NCBI RefSeq assembly: GCF_000972845.2
Contig: NC_040016.1
Location: 4,980,701 to 5,044,700, forward strand
Origin: Larimichthys crocea
Lineage: Eukaryota; Chordata; Actinopteri; Sciaenidae
Length of the DNA: 64,000 nucleotides
Direction of reading: 5' to 3'
The translations under genes were made by a program, and so were the position numbers. The notes under the pieces were generated by a model. The model was not told where the DNA came from. It saw only the letters and a program-made list of their open reading frames with translations, and searched no databases. Below, one piece after another: positions 12,801 to 23,596 of the stretch (position 1 is the first letter of the stretch; every line of letters starts with the position of its first letter).

Positions 12801-15128
12801 CGTTCCAGTCAATAAGTTGCAGTTTGAACCTGAAAAAGATCTTATTGATTGCACAAATACAGTAAGCAACAAAAACATCATGGGAGCACACAACAGTGCC
12901 TGGATTCTGCAATGATGCTTCGAAGACGCTAACAGATTCAAACATTTAAAACACTAGTGTCTGCCTTGGACGTGATAAACCAGCGTTTGCAACAGGGAAA
13001 ATACTTCATAAGCTCAGATTGGTGTTAATGAATTTGACATTACAAATATAACATTGCTAAACAACCCACACTCCATCAAAACAATAAAATAGGAGAACAA
13101 CAGCTGCCTCTTTCACCTCAGCATGAAAAGAGCTGTGGTTCAAATTGTTCACCGACTAGAAACAGAGACCTGGTTCACGCTGCACCTGCTGGGCTACAGC
13201 TCTTTAGTCCTTCCCCCATCGCTCACTGTCCATCTCTCCAGGGAGACAACATACACTGCCCATAGCGGTCCAGCAGCCCCCTAGCCAGCTCTGGAGCATC
13301 CCAGTCCCTCCCTTGTCTCATCCCCAGCACATTTATTTTCTTAGAAAGTGACAGTTTCAGGTTATACATATCGTGGCGTTAGTATTAAAGGCTTCCTCCC
13401 GCTTTGTATCCCGCTGTATAGAAAACAGACCTTCAGAAAGGCTAGCTACTGCACATTCATCACTGCATGAGGACGTACAGTAAGCTGCTGCAGCTCATAT
13501 CCCTTTGAGTGGCCAGTTGGGAGGACAGCATGGCTCTCAGATTGATTTTCACAAAGAACAAATACAGACAGACAAAATGAAAGCAAGAGACTGGAGGCAA
13601 AGGTAATATGGGATCAAAGCTGGAGCTGATGCGGCACATAAGCTTTATTAAACTGATGCAGTTGAGCTTTGCCGTAAATCGCTTTTCAAATTCAGGTGTT
13701 AGCAGATAATATGTACGACGTGATGACGCCCCCCAGAGACACATGTGCATATAACACATGTAAAACACAGAGGAGGAACTATTATACGTGATCTGCCACA
13801 CATCACATCCCATCATCCTCTGTTAGTATTGTTTGGGTCAGTGAGGACGTCTCAGCCCATTTCCAAACAGGCAGAAACCTTGAGCCCCTTCAGGCAAACT
13901 AGTTCCCCACTGGGCAGCTGCACTGTCCTTGTCAGCCTACTAAATAACAAAATAACCTCCAGAATAATTCAATTGTTTTGCTCGCAGGCGTAAAATGCTC
14001 AAACAGCTGTTACAATGAGAATGCCATTTCCTCCTGGCAAATAGCATTTCACGTTACAATAGACAAATATTTGGCCATAAAAGCAATAATATAAAAGTGT
14101 CAGGGGAGAGCTGAGCTTATTGAACATTGTTATTGAGATGTAGCCTGCACGTGTGAATAACAGAGTAGAGTAGGTTACAGGGAAACACAAATAGGGGACG
14201 TGTGTAACAACTAAATATTAGGCCTATAATATCAAGTGATTGAATTTTATAGCAGAAATACTCAGTGCAGATATGAAGATCTGCAAAATGCTGAAGCATT
14301 CCTAGTGTTGGTCACTTTTTTTCATGTTGCAGTTGTAGCTTAGAGGTTTAAATATAACATTGTCCATATTACAGAAATATTTGGGGACCCTAGAATGTGG
14401 ATGAGAGGGATTTTTTCTCCCATTATACATGTATTACAGATACTAGCAAATAGAAAAGACGCTGAAGAAACTATGGCATAATTTCAAATGGCAGAATATG
14501 AACGTCACAGTAGATTCAGTACACTGCCTGCTCCAAAAAGAAATGGAGCGTATGAAAACAGAATTGAATTCTTCCGGAAAAAAAAAAAAAACAGAAAGAA
14601 CAGAAAGGGTTGGTAAAATGTACTACAATGAACACTGGAAATGAAATGAAAGTTTTGGGCTTCCCGTTGTTAACATGGAGAGTCCACTTGCTCTTTAGTC
14701 ACTCACAAAAAGAAGAAACGTATTGTTTTTCACTGCCAATCAGGGTAAGTTAGGTGTTCATTCATCAGTGAAACTCCATATTAAATGACAACTCTTGAAC
14801 GGAATGCATTACACACCTCCTGTCACATCATGTTGCATCACATCGCAAGAGTTTTTTTTAAACTTGAGCTGCATCACAACTGGATCTGTCTGCTCGGAAC
14901 ACACTGAACACTATGCCTGCGCTCATGTTGCACAGCTACAACCAGAGTGTGTTCTGACCTTCTTCAGGACTGATGGAAAGCCACATGCAATAAAATATAC
15001 CCCCCCACCCCCACACACACATACACACACCTACTCACTCAATCACATTGTGAGGTTGGGGACAAATCTGGGCAGAGAAGAGAAAATATCATCAGTCTAT
15101 AAATGAGATCCAGCAGTGGCAGACTTAC
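12801..15128. other. Unannotated intronic sequence
   Basis: AT-rich, with a poly-A run near 14580 and a short C-rich/CA patch near 15000-15030. A 118-codon minus-strand frame (13816-13460) has no recognisable domain and is taken as chance. Confidence 0.45.
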
Positions 15129-15240
15129 CTTTGAGAATGCTCTGGCCATGCAGCACGTCTCTTGAGACAATCACTGTGTAGAAGTTCTGGGAGAAGCCTG
15201 GTCTGCATGGGGGTTTGAGGAGCTGACTTGCCTTACTCCC
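15129..15240 (-). CDS. Cadherin coding exon 2 (start of the prodomain)
   Basis: The exon is 112 nt (37 codons plus 1 nt) between a consensus acceptor (TTTATTCCTCAG|GGG) and donor (AAAG|GTAAGT). It encodes the N-terminal prodomain: Cys at exon residue 12, then PGFSQ, a Tyr at residue 21, VSRDV and GQSILK at the end. By recall, the second coding exons of CDH2 and CDH13 are also 112 nt, start in phase 0, end in phase 1 and place the Cys at the same residue, which is strong structural support. Recalled sequences suggest R-cadherin (C-R-x-GFSQ..YT....VL.G..LLK) or N-cadherin (C..GF...Y....SKDV..GQ) best; PGF.Q and QSIL also recall T-cadherin. The prodomain is removed by furin-type proteases before adhesion. 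The remaining exons should lie to the left of base 1; exon 3 was not recognised here. Family call fairly firm, paralogue open. Confidence 0.8.
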
Positions 15241-16503
15241 CTGAGGAATAAAACAAGGCGGCCTGTTAAGCATTGGCAAATTGACTTGCGGCCACAGGGT
15301 CACAAGCTGATCCCACAGCCTTTTCACACTGATATTGAGCCTCACGGCCACTCTGGCTACAGTGAGTGGTTTGCTTTAGACTCCAGCAGCAACCTTCATA
15401 GTGTGGAAATCCACATCTGGGGCTTAAGACACCAGCATTTGTTCACTGTAGTGAAACATTAGGTCTCATGAGAGGCACTAAAAAACTGAACAAAGTGAAT
15501 AATGGCAATCATTACCATCATCATCGTTAGAGATGTTATCATTAAATGTTGAATTACATAAAATGATTACAGTCATGACAATGGCATGCCCATTATAATG
15601 ATAATGACTACACCTATAGTAGGAAATGTGCAACCTAAACATATAATACAGTATATACTGAATGCTGACTGGAGTGTGAGAGCGGGAGAGCACAGAGAGT
15701 GAGCACATGTGTGAAAGAAACAGACTGAAGCCAAATTTATTAAATTATAGTCTATATATATATATATAAGCATAGGTGCAGGCAGACTTCCAGCAGACAT
15801 TTCATTATCCATAGAATGCACTTGCAGCAATGCACCTCATTCATCACATCAATTTATGTTTTTATCCAGCAAAGTATATATGCACTCTGTATAATTTAGG
15901 CAACTCAGTTTCACTGACTGCACATCAACAAAGCCCAGCGAACTACTACTGCACGTATTTGGGGAAATACGGCTCGTTTTGAAGGCAATATTTGCCCAAG
16001 TTTAAAAATAAAGTAACATTTGCTCATTAAATCACCTTTTTAAATGAGCACTAAACTAAATTACCAACAAGTAGTCCACTGAGCCATTCATCCCTGAATT
16101 GTAGAAAAGGAGAAATGACGTGCGTAAACGTGCGTAAACGAAGTTGATCTCAGGCAACAGAACGAGAAGCCCCTCCAGAAACCACTGTCCTCTGCAATAA
16201 TGCACTGCAGTTGATTTAGGGGAGAGAGGGTGGGGAGGCTAACGAACAGAGTTGTCAGTGACTTTTTTTTTAAACACTACACTTGGACAAAAATATTCTT
16301 GACCTTAAATGTCGCCGAATTAAGCTCGATTACACGCATCACGTTGCCTTTTAGCGCAACGCTGCGGGGGGAAAGTGAGCCTCTCACTGCCACTTTCGAG
16401 GGCTCATGCAGCGCGCTGCAAAGCCCAAGTAAGCGCTACAGCAGTGCAGCACTTCCACAGTCCAGTTAGCCGAAAAAGACATTTAGAAATCAACTCATCT
16501 TAC
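15241..16503 (-). other. Cadherin intron 1 (1263 bp)
   Basis: The intron is bounded by GTAAGA at the exon 1 side and TTTATTCCTCAG at the exon 2 side, both canonical. It contains a short AT microsatellite (about 15751-15768), an 11-bp direct duplication at about 16119-16141 and, nearest exon 1, part of the CpG-rich patch. No further exon or mobile element was recognised. Its small size resembles intron 1 of E-cadherin genes more than the very large first introns recalled for mammalian CDH2, CDH4 and CDH13. Confidence 0.65.
15751..15768. repeat. TA microsatellite (short)
   Basis: Nine alternating TA units in cadherin intron 1. Confidence 0.85.
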
Positions 16504-16830
16504 CGAGGATGCGCCCACAAGTAAGGTGCACGCCAGGATGACGCAGCCAACGATCATCTTTGCAAAACCGCGGGTTAGAGAAAAAAAAAGGAGGAAGAGA
16601 TGAGTCTTCTTCGCTAAATACACCTCAGTAATTCCCGGAGCCCTGTTCCTTGTTCTCGGGTGCTGAGTGAGAGACCGTCCCTACTTGTCTGGCGCAAAAG
16701 TGCCGCTGAGACAGAGATGCTGCGCTCAGTCCAAAGGAAACCGGTGCCCATTGGATAACAGCGTCACTACAACCCCTCCTACCACACGGAGGACGAGGCA
16801 TAGCAGTGTGCATCTGCGCTTCAAATGACT
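16290..16830 (-). promoter_or_regulatory. CpG-rich promoter / 5'UTR zone of the cadherin gene
   Basis: CpG dinucleotides are dense here (ACGCATCACG, GCGCAACGCTGCGGGG, GCGCGCTG, CCGCGGG, CCGGTG and others) compared with the CpG-poor remainder of the window. The zone spans coding exon 1. On the minus strand there is an inverted CCAAT box (plus-strand ATTGG at about 16750-16754) and a weak TATA-like GTATTTA at about 16614-16620. A 62-codon minus-strand frame with its own ATG (16813-16625) would be an upstream ORF if transcription starts beyond it. The transcription start itself cannot be seen. The CpG density is observed; promoter function is inferred from position. Confidence 0.55.
16504..16557 (-). 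CDS. Cadherin coding exon 1 (signal peptide), cdh4/cdh2/cdh13 type
   Basis: First coding exon of a classical-type cadherin, a calcium-dependent cell-adhesion glycoprotein of the plasma membrane. It reads ATG then 18 codons, MIVGCVILACTLLVGASS, a short hydrophobic stretch that makes a good secretory signal peptide. It ends exactly at a consensus donor (TCG|GTAAGA, complement of 16498-16503). This Met was chosen because it has A at -3, no other in-frame ATG was seen upstream, and it gives an 18-codon exon ending in phase 0; from memory, N-, E- and T-cadherin first exons are 15-20 codons in the same phase. Exon 2, 1263 bp downstream on the minus strand, continues in frame. The exon lies in a CpG-rich patch, as expected at a promoter. 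The paralogue cannot be fixed from the signal peptide. The cadherin call rests on exon 2. Confidence 0.75.
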
Positions 16831-18647
16831 CTGTGTGATGATGCCCCGCACACTTCTGAGGTCTGTTGGGAGGAAAATGTATTTTCCAAGCTATTTAGAT
16901 TCATATTTTAACTTCAGATGGAGCAAAGGCGGGTCTGGCGGTGTGAGTGACAACCAACCATCCGAGTCTTTTCATGTGTCCATCAGCTAACTCAGTCTAT
17001 TTCACACCCCAGTTACCCCCTCTGCCCCTGATCCACGGTATAAGTATACGGCAAGAGCTGCAGAGTCATTAGTTTTTTATTAAAGCTGTTATGATAGACC
17101 ACTGCGGGATCAGACTGTGATGGTGAATAAGGTTCAAATGAAATTAAATCCAGTAAATCAGCAGCCTGTATGATCATCTACAGGAAATCTGTCATTTTTG
17201 CCAAGTCTTCATATCATTTTTAAATAAAATATAAAAAACATAACGTGGGATTATTCCATTTATTGGTATGTAAAGCTTTTTCTGTCTGCTACATAGGAAA
17301 AAATCATAACCAGGATAAAATATGGAAGCAGGATTAAATGTCATGCTGAATTCCCATAGATTTTTTCCAATTTAAGACCTAAAGAGAAAATATACAGCGC
17401 TCATACTCACATGCACTCTTTATAGCAGCCTGAAATATTGCCAGGGAAAAGTGTGGACTGTGCCTTTAACTTGGTCACACAATTTAATAATGTTGACATT
17501 TCCAAAGCCTCAGATCAGTGCCTCAATTTCCATATCTGAGAGGTCATGACAATTTAATCCCATCAAAAGGAATAGGACAGTATTGCAATGTCAATCAACA
17601 CAGCCCTGTGTCTGTCCCTGTTGCTGCCACTCACTTTGCTTTATTTTCACCACTAACTCCTTTAATATTGAAAAAACTGTTCTTTTTTTCCCTTCCCTTC
17701 CCTTTAAACAATATCTTCAAAATAAACTCCTCATGGCTGATAATTAAGAAGTACTCCTAGTCTGGTCGACCATGTCTCAGTGGGTGTTTCTGTCCAGAGG
17801 GCAGGATTTTGTAAGGTCAGAGATATCAGAAATACACTCCACTCATCGCTCTGCAGGGCATTGTACTCTTGCTTGTATTATAGACCCTGGAACTTGGCAG
17901 AGGAACTGTATGATAAGGATTTAAAACTCGTGCCTCGTACAATAAACAGTGACTCTAATAACTAGTGTCACATCTCTGTATCAGTCACTGTCATTTCCTC
18001 CAGTTGTTGACAGGAAGGAGGGTTAAGAACGGAAAGAGCTCCAAGTTCAAGTGAGAAAATGTCTCAGTGTGCTGAATCGGGCACATCCTCAAGTGAAAAA
18101 GGCTGTTGCCAGCAGTGCTGCATTCAGAAGTTAAAGCAGGCTATGCACATGCTGCTTTAACTTGAATCCTAATTAGTAACAAATCACAGTGCATACAGTG
18201 ACCATCGCCGGATGCCGCCACCTCCCCCAACACTGCCAGCCTGTCTCTCTGCCTCTGCAGCACAAAACACAATGATATTCATGAAATTATTGTTTTGCTG
18301 AATTAGTACCCTGAAGAATGGCCCTGCTGATTCTCTGCTCAGTAAATTTCGCGTGGCTCGCAGGTACCCTGCCAGTTTTGGAACGCAAGTAAATTATTCC
18401 TCTCAAGTATCGAGCATTTGCCTAATAAAAATACCATCTGGGCACTTGAAGTGAATTGGTTTAAGGCTGTGCTGAATTATTAAACAAATCTTGCAAAATG
18501 GGTCCCAGTTCTCTTTTTATAGGGGAAAGGCGTTACTGTAGAACACCTACCCATAGAAATTCAACTTTCCATTTGTTATTGCATGAATTGCTTTTCCTCT
18601 CCTTGTGCAATAAATTGTGGAATCACAAGCATTTCATAATTTCTTGG

Positions 18648-18648
<1 letters not shown>
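16831..18648. other. Proximal 5' flank of the cadherin gene
   Basis: Upstream of the CpG-rich zone. No exon or transposon was recognised. Proximal regulatory elements would be expected here, but no specific site can be supported beyond chance motif matches. Confidence 0.4.
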
Positions 18649-18686
<38 letters not shown>

Positions 18687-18699
18687 CTCTTTCTCTCTC
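18649..18699. repeat. CT microsatellite
   Basis: About 25 CT units with G and TT interruptions near 18684-18692. Confidence 0.95.
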
Positions 18700-21600
18700 A
18701 TTTATATATATTTACATATAGCATTTATTAAGTGCTTAATGTAAATACTACCATTCATTGATTTTGCTTTATGAGCTGCATATTTACAACAGCCCAGTTT
18801 TTTTTTTGTTTTTGTTTTTTCCATTTTGCAATTCTCACCAAGACACAACATTTGTAAGGGCTCACTGGAAATTTAATGATCCTGTTTGAATAAATTGGGG
18901 CCAACCAGTACAAGATCACTTAGGTCTCATATCTGTGTCATAATTAGGGAAGACATTTAACTCACTAAATATTTATTTTCTTGATATGCCTGTTGCTTAG
19001 CTTTGACCCTTTCAGTCCCAGCACACACAGCAGCGTTCCACCCAGTGTTTGTGAGGCTTGTTCATGTCACTCACTCAGTCACCATCTGATCTGACCCTTC
19101 TGAGCAAAATGAGCTGTCACACTTGGTTCCAAGGAACATGCACAACATGTGACTTATTCTACTTAATAGGGGAAAAGGCCATATATAATTAGTGTTGACC
19201 TTTGACCCCTTATGAAGTCAGACAGGTTAGTGACATGGCTTGACTTGAGTAAAGGTTACTTTCTGTAAATGTCAGCAAGTCCTCCTGATTAAATATTTGT
19301 CTTTTAGAGTGTTTCTTTTACATCATTTGTCTGGTTACAAATCACTGCTGAAAAATAAAAATACAAATCTGCTGCAGGGACAGGGATCTTGGTATAGAAG
19401 CAGAGCCATGCAATGCTGTGGACAGGGTCAGCGGAAAAACTTATTTTAACCTCATAAAATAGGCCCACATAAAAAAACAACAACAACAAAAAAACAATTT
19501 CCATTTAAATCTATGCTATATCAAGAATATTTTCAATACTTACCTTGCCATCAGACACCTTTTTATTTGGCACTAACCATAAAACGTCTGTACTCCTTCA
19601 TGTAAGCCCAACTGTGCCCGCACTGTATTACACTGCACATCAGCCGTTTGAGTCAGAAAGTTGCAGATCAGAAATCAGACTTCTAAAGATTTCAAAGACA
19701 GTGCCTGCTTGTGTTTTTCTGGCCGTGCTGCTATTACTCTGATCCAGAGCTGATCTGAACCTTACTCTACTTCTGTGCCAGGATCTCTGTCTGCTTCTCC
19801 AACCTGGGGGAGTATTGGCCACCGTCTACTGTAGGAAGTACACTGAATATGGATGAGCACCTCATACAACCCCACTTTAAAATACCTCAACTAACATTTC
19901 AGAATTAGTACTTAGTTAAGGTGAGGGAAATATTGACTTTTGAGTTAAATTTACTACTTCAATGGGGTTCATTACGGACCTTTATCATTATAGTTACAGT
20001 AATAGCCACATGTTATGACTTTGACTGACAGTACAGTATGACTGTGATTATTGCAAAAGAAACCAAAAATCACTGTTGGCAGGAAACTGGAAACAAACAG
20101 CTTCCTCCGGAGTCAAAGTCCAAGCTTTTGTTGACCCGTACATCCACCCCAACCTCCTTCCTCTGCTGACTTTGCTATTCTGTAAAACCATGACTTCCTC
20201 CTGTACTCCTATTGTCATAATCATTTACCAGAGGGTTTTGTCACTTGAACATTTACATTTGCTGTTTTGGGGCATTTTTCTCAAGAGGTTCAGCGATTTA
20301 TTGATTGCGAGGCGGTTCTGAGTCCACAGTTTCAATTGGTTGTACTGAAAAACAACCAGAGTTCACTGGTTGTTTGGGTTACTGTTTGAGCTGTCATATT
20401 TCAGACCTTCTAATAAATGCATTTTAGGGTGGATTTTTTCCAGACAACCTAAATTAGTCATATATGTAATCCATCATGAATTCTGAAGGCACATGGTTAA
20501 TCACATGAAATGTTTCTTCATTTTTAAAGAGAGCTGCTTATCCTGAAAAGAAAATGTGCCTCGCATCCATATATGATGATAAATGAAAGCGGTACGGCTG
20601 AGGACTGAAATTTCAATTTCCTTTTTCTATTACATCTAATTAATATTTCTAATTCCGCTCTGGACCAAAGTCATGCAGCAGATCTCAGTTTTATAATCTT
20701 TCTCTCAGCGATGATGCATTTCACTGCTCTGTGCTTTGTGTTATCAAACAGGTTCACACTCAGTGAGTATCTAATTAGTAAAAGGAAATAAGAATGTGTT
20801 GTTTTATTCCGTTCACACAAGAAACTTACCCATTCTTTGTCAACACTTCATGTACGTACGATCTTGTATTAACTGCAAAACATTCGAGTCTAATAATAAT
20901 GTCATTTCTTTCAAGCCCATTGTATAGGTGCTACTGTGTATAATTTGTCATAAGCCTGCCAGCTCATTACTCATTACTGTTATTAAGTCTGCCAAGCAGA
21001 TGAATGCAGCTGATCAAATGAGAACCTAAAGAAATGATATCACGCTTGAACAGATAATTATTAGTTATGCTGTACACATCATTTCATCCTCATGACTGCA
21101 CAGTAGGACAGATTTTGTAAGTGTGAATTCTTTGAACAGATGTATTCACCAGGTCTAAAAGTCACAGAAAGTTTATCACCATGGCATTATGCAAGTATTG
21201 CAACCCCGTCATCTGTGCAGGGAAATTGTACAACTTGGAATTGATGTGAAACTTTCCTCACTGTTGACCAAGGGGAACACTTCACAGATGTTTCTCGAGT
21301 TATATGACAGCATAGTGAGATGGACAGAACTCTCCAGATTCATTTACTCTGAGAGAGAGAAGAGAGAATTGCATTTCAAAAATGTCCTGGTTTAACATGT
21401 CCTGCTGTAACACACGGGTGATTCAAAGAAAAACAACATCACAGCTGCTGGCAGTATATCTAATGATGTCTGTTAGATGATTTTGTTTAATAAAGCAGAA
21501 TTTGAGAGATTCTATCTGTTTTCTAAATGTTTTTCTGTCTGCAGTCCAGTGATGTCAGTAGAGTATACTATATGATAGCAACACCAACAGTGCATTAAGT

Positions 21601-23361
21601 ATTGTAAGAGCGTCTTCGGTGCTACTTACTGTACCACATATTGTTTGGTTTTGCAAAAAACAAACAAAAAAAACAACAACCTGCTGTAACGATAATTTGT
21701 TGTTAAGTTTTTCCCCCTGAAGACTCAGGTAGCCGTAGTTTTCAGTGGATGAATCACAAATTGATGCACTCGGAGAAACAGAAAAGAGGGAAAAGGAAGG
21801 CAAGCTCCATTAAATTGTAACACAAATTCTGTACAAACTCCACAACACAGAGCCTTCTTAGACTTTCAAGAACGGCTGTTTTGTTTTCACCTGCTTCTCA
21901 TGAATGGATGAAATATTCATATGGGCACAACAGAAGTGCCCGAAGACCACAGGAAGAAAATGATCTATCAGTTAAAGAAATAAACATTTACACAACATCT
22001 TAAGAGGATCTAAAATGAATATAAATCAATTTCACCCATGATCTGATTCTTTAATTTAGCCAAGATTAGATAATATTTCTATGCTCTGTTCCAGTGAGCT
22101 GCAGTACAGTGCAGCAGATCTTTCTGCCTCCACAGGGACCGTACTGTAGAAACAGAGAGAAATCAATAGACAATGGGACCGTTTTTATCAGAGACTATAA
22201 GACTATGGCCCACAAGCAATGACACAAGGCTACGGACTGCTGTCCATATTTAAAACAGAGGGATGAGCCCCTGCAGATGCCTGTATCACTAACCTTTTGA
22301 CTGCCATTTCAATATACCATGATTGTCTGATAGGTGCACAGAGAGTGGCTCGATGGTGATGGATGGCGGTGGATGTCATTTGATTTTCATTTGAACCGGA
22401 ACATCAGAATCTACTCCGCCTAATTAACCTCTCTGTCTGTTTCCACTTGGCAGACTTCCACAGCCCATGTAGAGAGAAAAAAAGCTCGGGAGAAACTTAC
22501 CCACAAGATATTTCACACACAATTTATGTTCTATCTAAGCATTTGTCACATTAATAGATTTGTTCTAAGTCTTTTCTTTCTCTTTTTTCAGAGACAAATA
22601 TACTGCATGGTACCACAGAAATACCTTCATATACTAGTAATTTGTTTTTTCGCTTTCAACTTTTTGGAGAAATGCAATGGCTGCCTGTATTATGCTCAGT
22701 GTTTTTTTCTAGTGTGGTCAGGATGGAGACAGCGGTTATCATCCTGAGCGTGTGTGGTTAGGTTTGTGGAAAAAAAGCACTTTATAGTGAAGAATGTGGT
22801 TTTGGTTCAGTTTAATAAAGTAAATATGTCATTTTTTTATCCTCTGGGTTACTGTTGACTTTTTAATATGTAACCAAACCTTAATCGTTTTCTCCAACAA
22901 TAAGTTCAGCGAGTGCCTAGACATAACCAAGAAAAAACTGATTAAGTTGTTATGAGCAGAAATGATACTGCAAGTGTGAATATAACTGGGAATCTAAAGA
23001 AATAAATTTGCCAGTGATGTTACTGATAACTAAATTTAGTATTGAGGTTTTTTAAACTTTCAAAGGCCCTGACTATCTGTTTACTCACTCAGCTCCTTCG
23101 TATGGGTGATGTGGTCCGACATGAACACACTTTATTTATTTAGTTTTTATTGCACACTTTAAAGTCGGAATAGTTTTGGTTTCTGAGATTTTGTGTTTGT
23201 GTTGTTTTTCTGGGCTCTTCTCACTGTTTTAAAGTAGTTGCAAAAACATGATGTCACATACTTCCATACATGAATCAGGATTTCACAGAATTTGAAAGAA
23301 AATGTGATGACAATTGTCAGATTGTTTATTTACTGTCACTTAGATTTAATTAAACTACTAG
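18700..23361. other. Gene-free flanking sequence
   Basis: AT-rich DNA with A-rich spacers (for example an AACAACAAC stretch near 19475). No recognisable coding exon, RNA gene or mobile element was found. Confidence 0.45.
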
Positions 23362-23596
23362 CAGATTAGCTATATTATTAAAGTTTGTTGGGTTTTTTTT
23401 GCCTTTTCAAGCTTTATTTGATAGAGACAGCTGAAGAGTGACAGGAATGTGGGGAGAGAGTTGGGGAATTACATACGGGAAAGAGCCACAGGTCGGACGA
23501 ACCCTGGGCTTCCACGGTAAGGACTGAGCCTTCGCACATGGGTCGGCTGCTCTACCAACTGAGCTAAACGCCACCCCAGATTAGCTACATTATTAA
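23362..23596 (-). mobile_element. tRNA-derived SINE, with 20-bp target-site duplication
   Basis: On the minus strand the element opens with a tRNA-like pol III promoter: box A-like TAGCTCAGTTGGTAGAGCAG (complement of about 23546-23565), then box B-like GGGTTCGTCC. A body follows that ends in CAGCTGTCTCTATCAAATAA and AGCTTGAAAAGGC and an A-rich tail. It is flanked by a direct repeat CAGATTAGCTATATTATTAA (23362-23381) and CAGATTAGCTACATTATTAA (23577-23596), 19 of 20 identical, which is the signature of LINE-mediated insertion. A related copy lies at 49.3 kb. Coordinates include both duplications. Confidence 0.9.

Larger units (their letters stand above)
1..15128 (-). other. Start of cadherin intron 2 (continues off the left edge)
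   Basis: This stretch follows the exon 2 donor at 15128 on the minus strand. Classical cadherins usually have a very large second intron, so 15 kb without an exon 3 is unsurprising. It holds microsatellites, one hAT-like relic, the repeat cluster near 12.3-12.8 kb, and otherwise unremarkable AT-rich sequence. No exon 3-like coding block, RNA gene or convincing independent gene was recognised. A short exon lacking an ATG could be missed by eye. Confidence 0.55.

Noticed and set aside
13460..13816. 118-codon minus-strand open frame
   Set aside because: No recognisable domain or splice context; the composition (Cys-, Ser- and Phe-rich) is typical of chance frames in AT-rich DNA.
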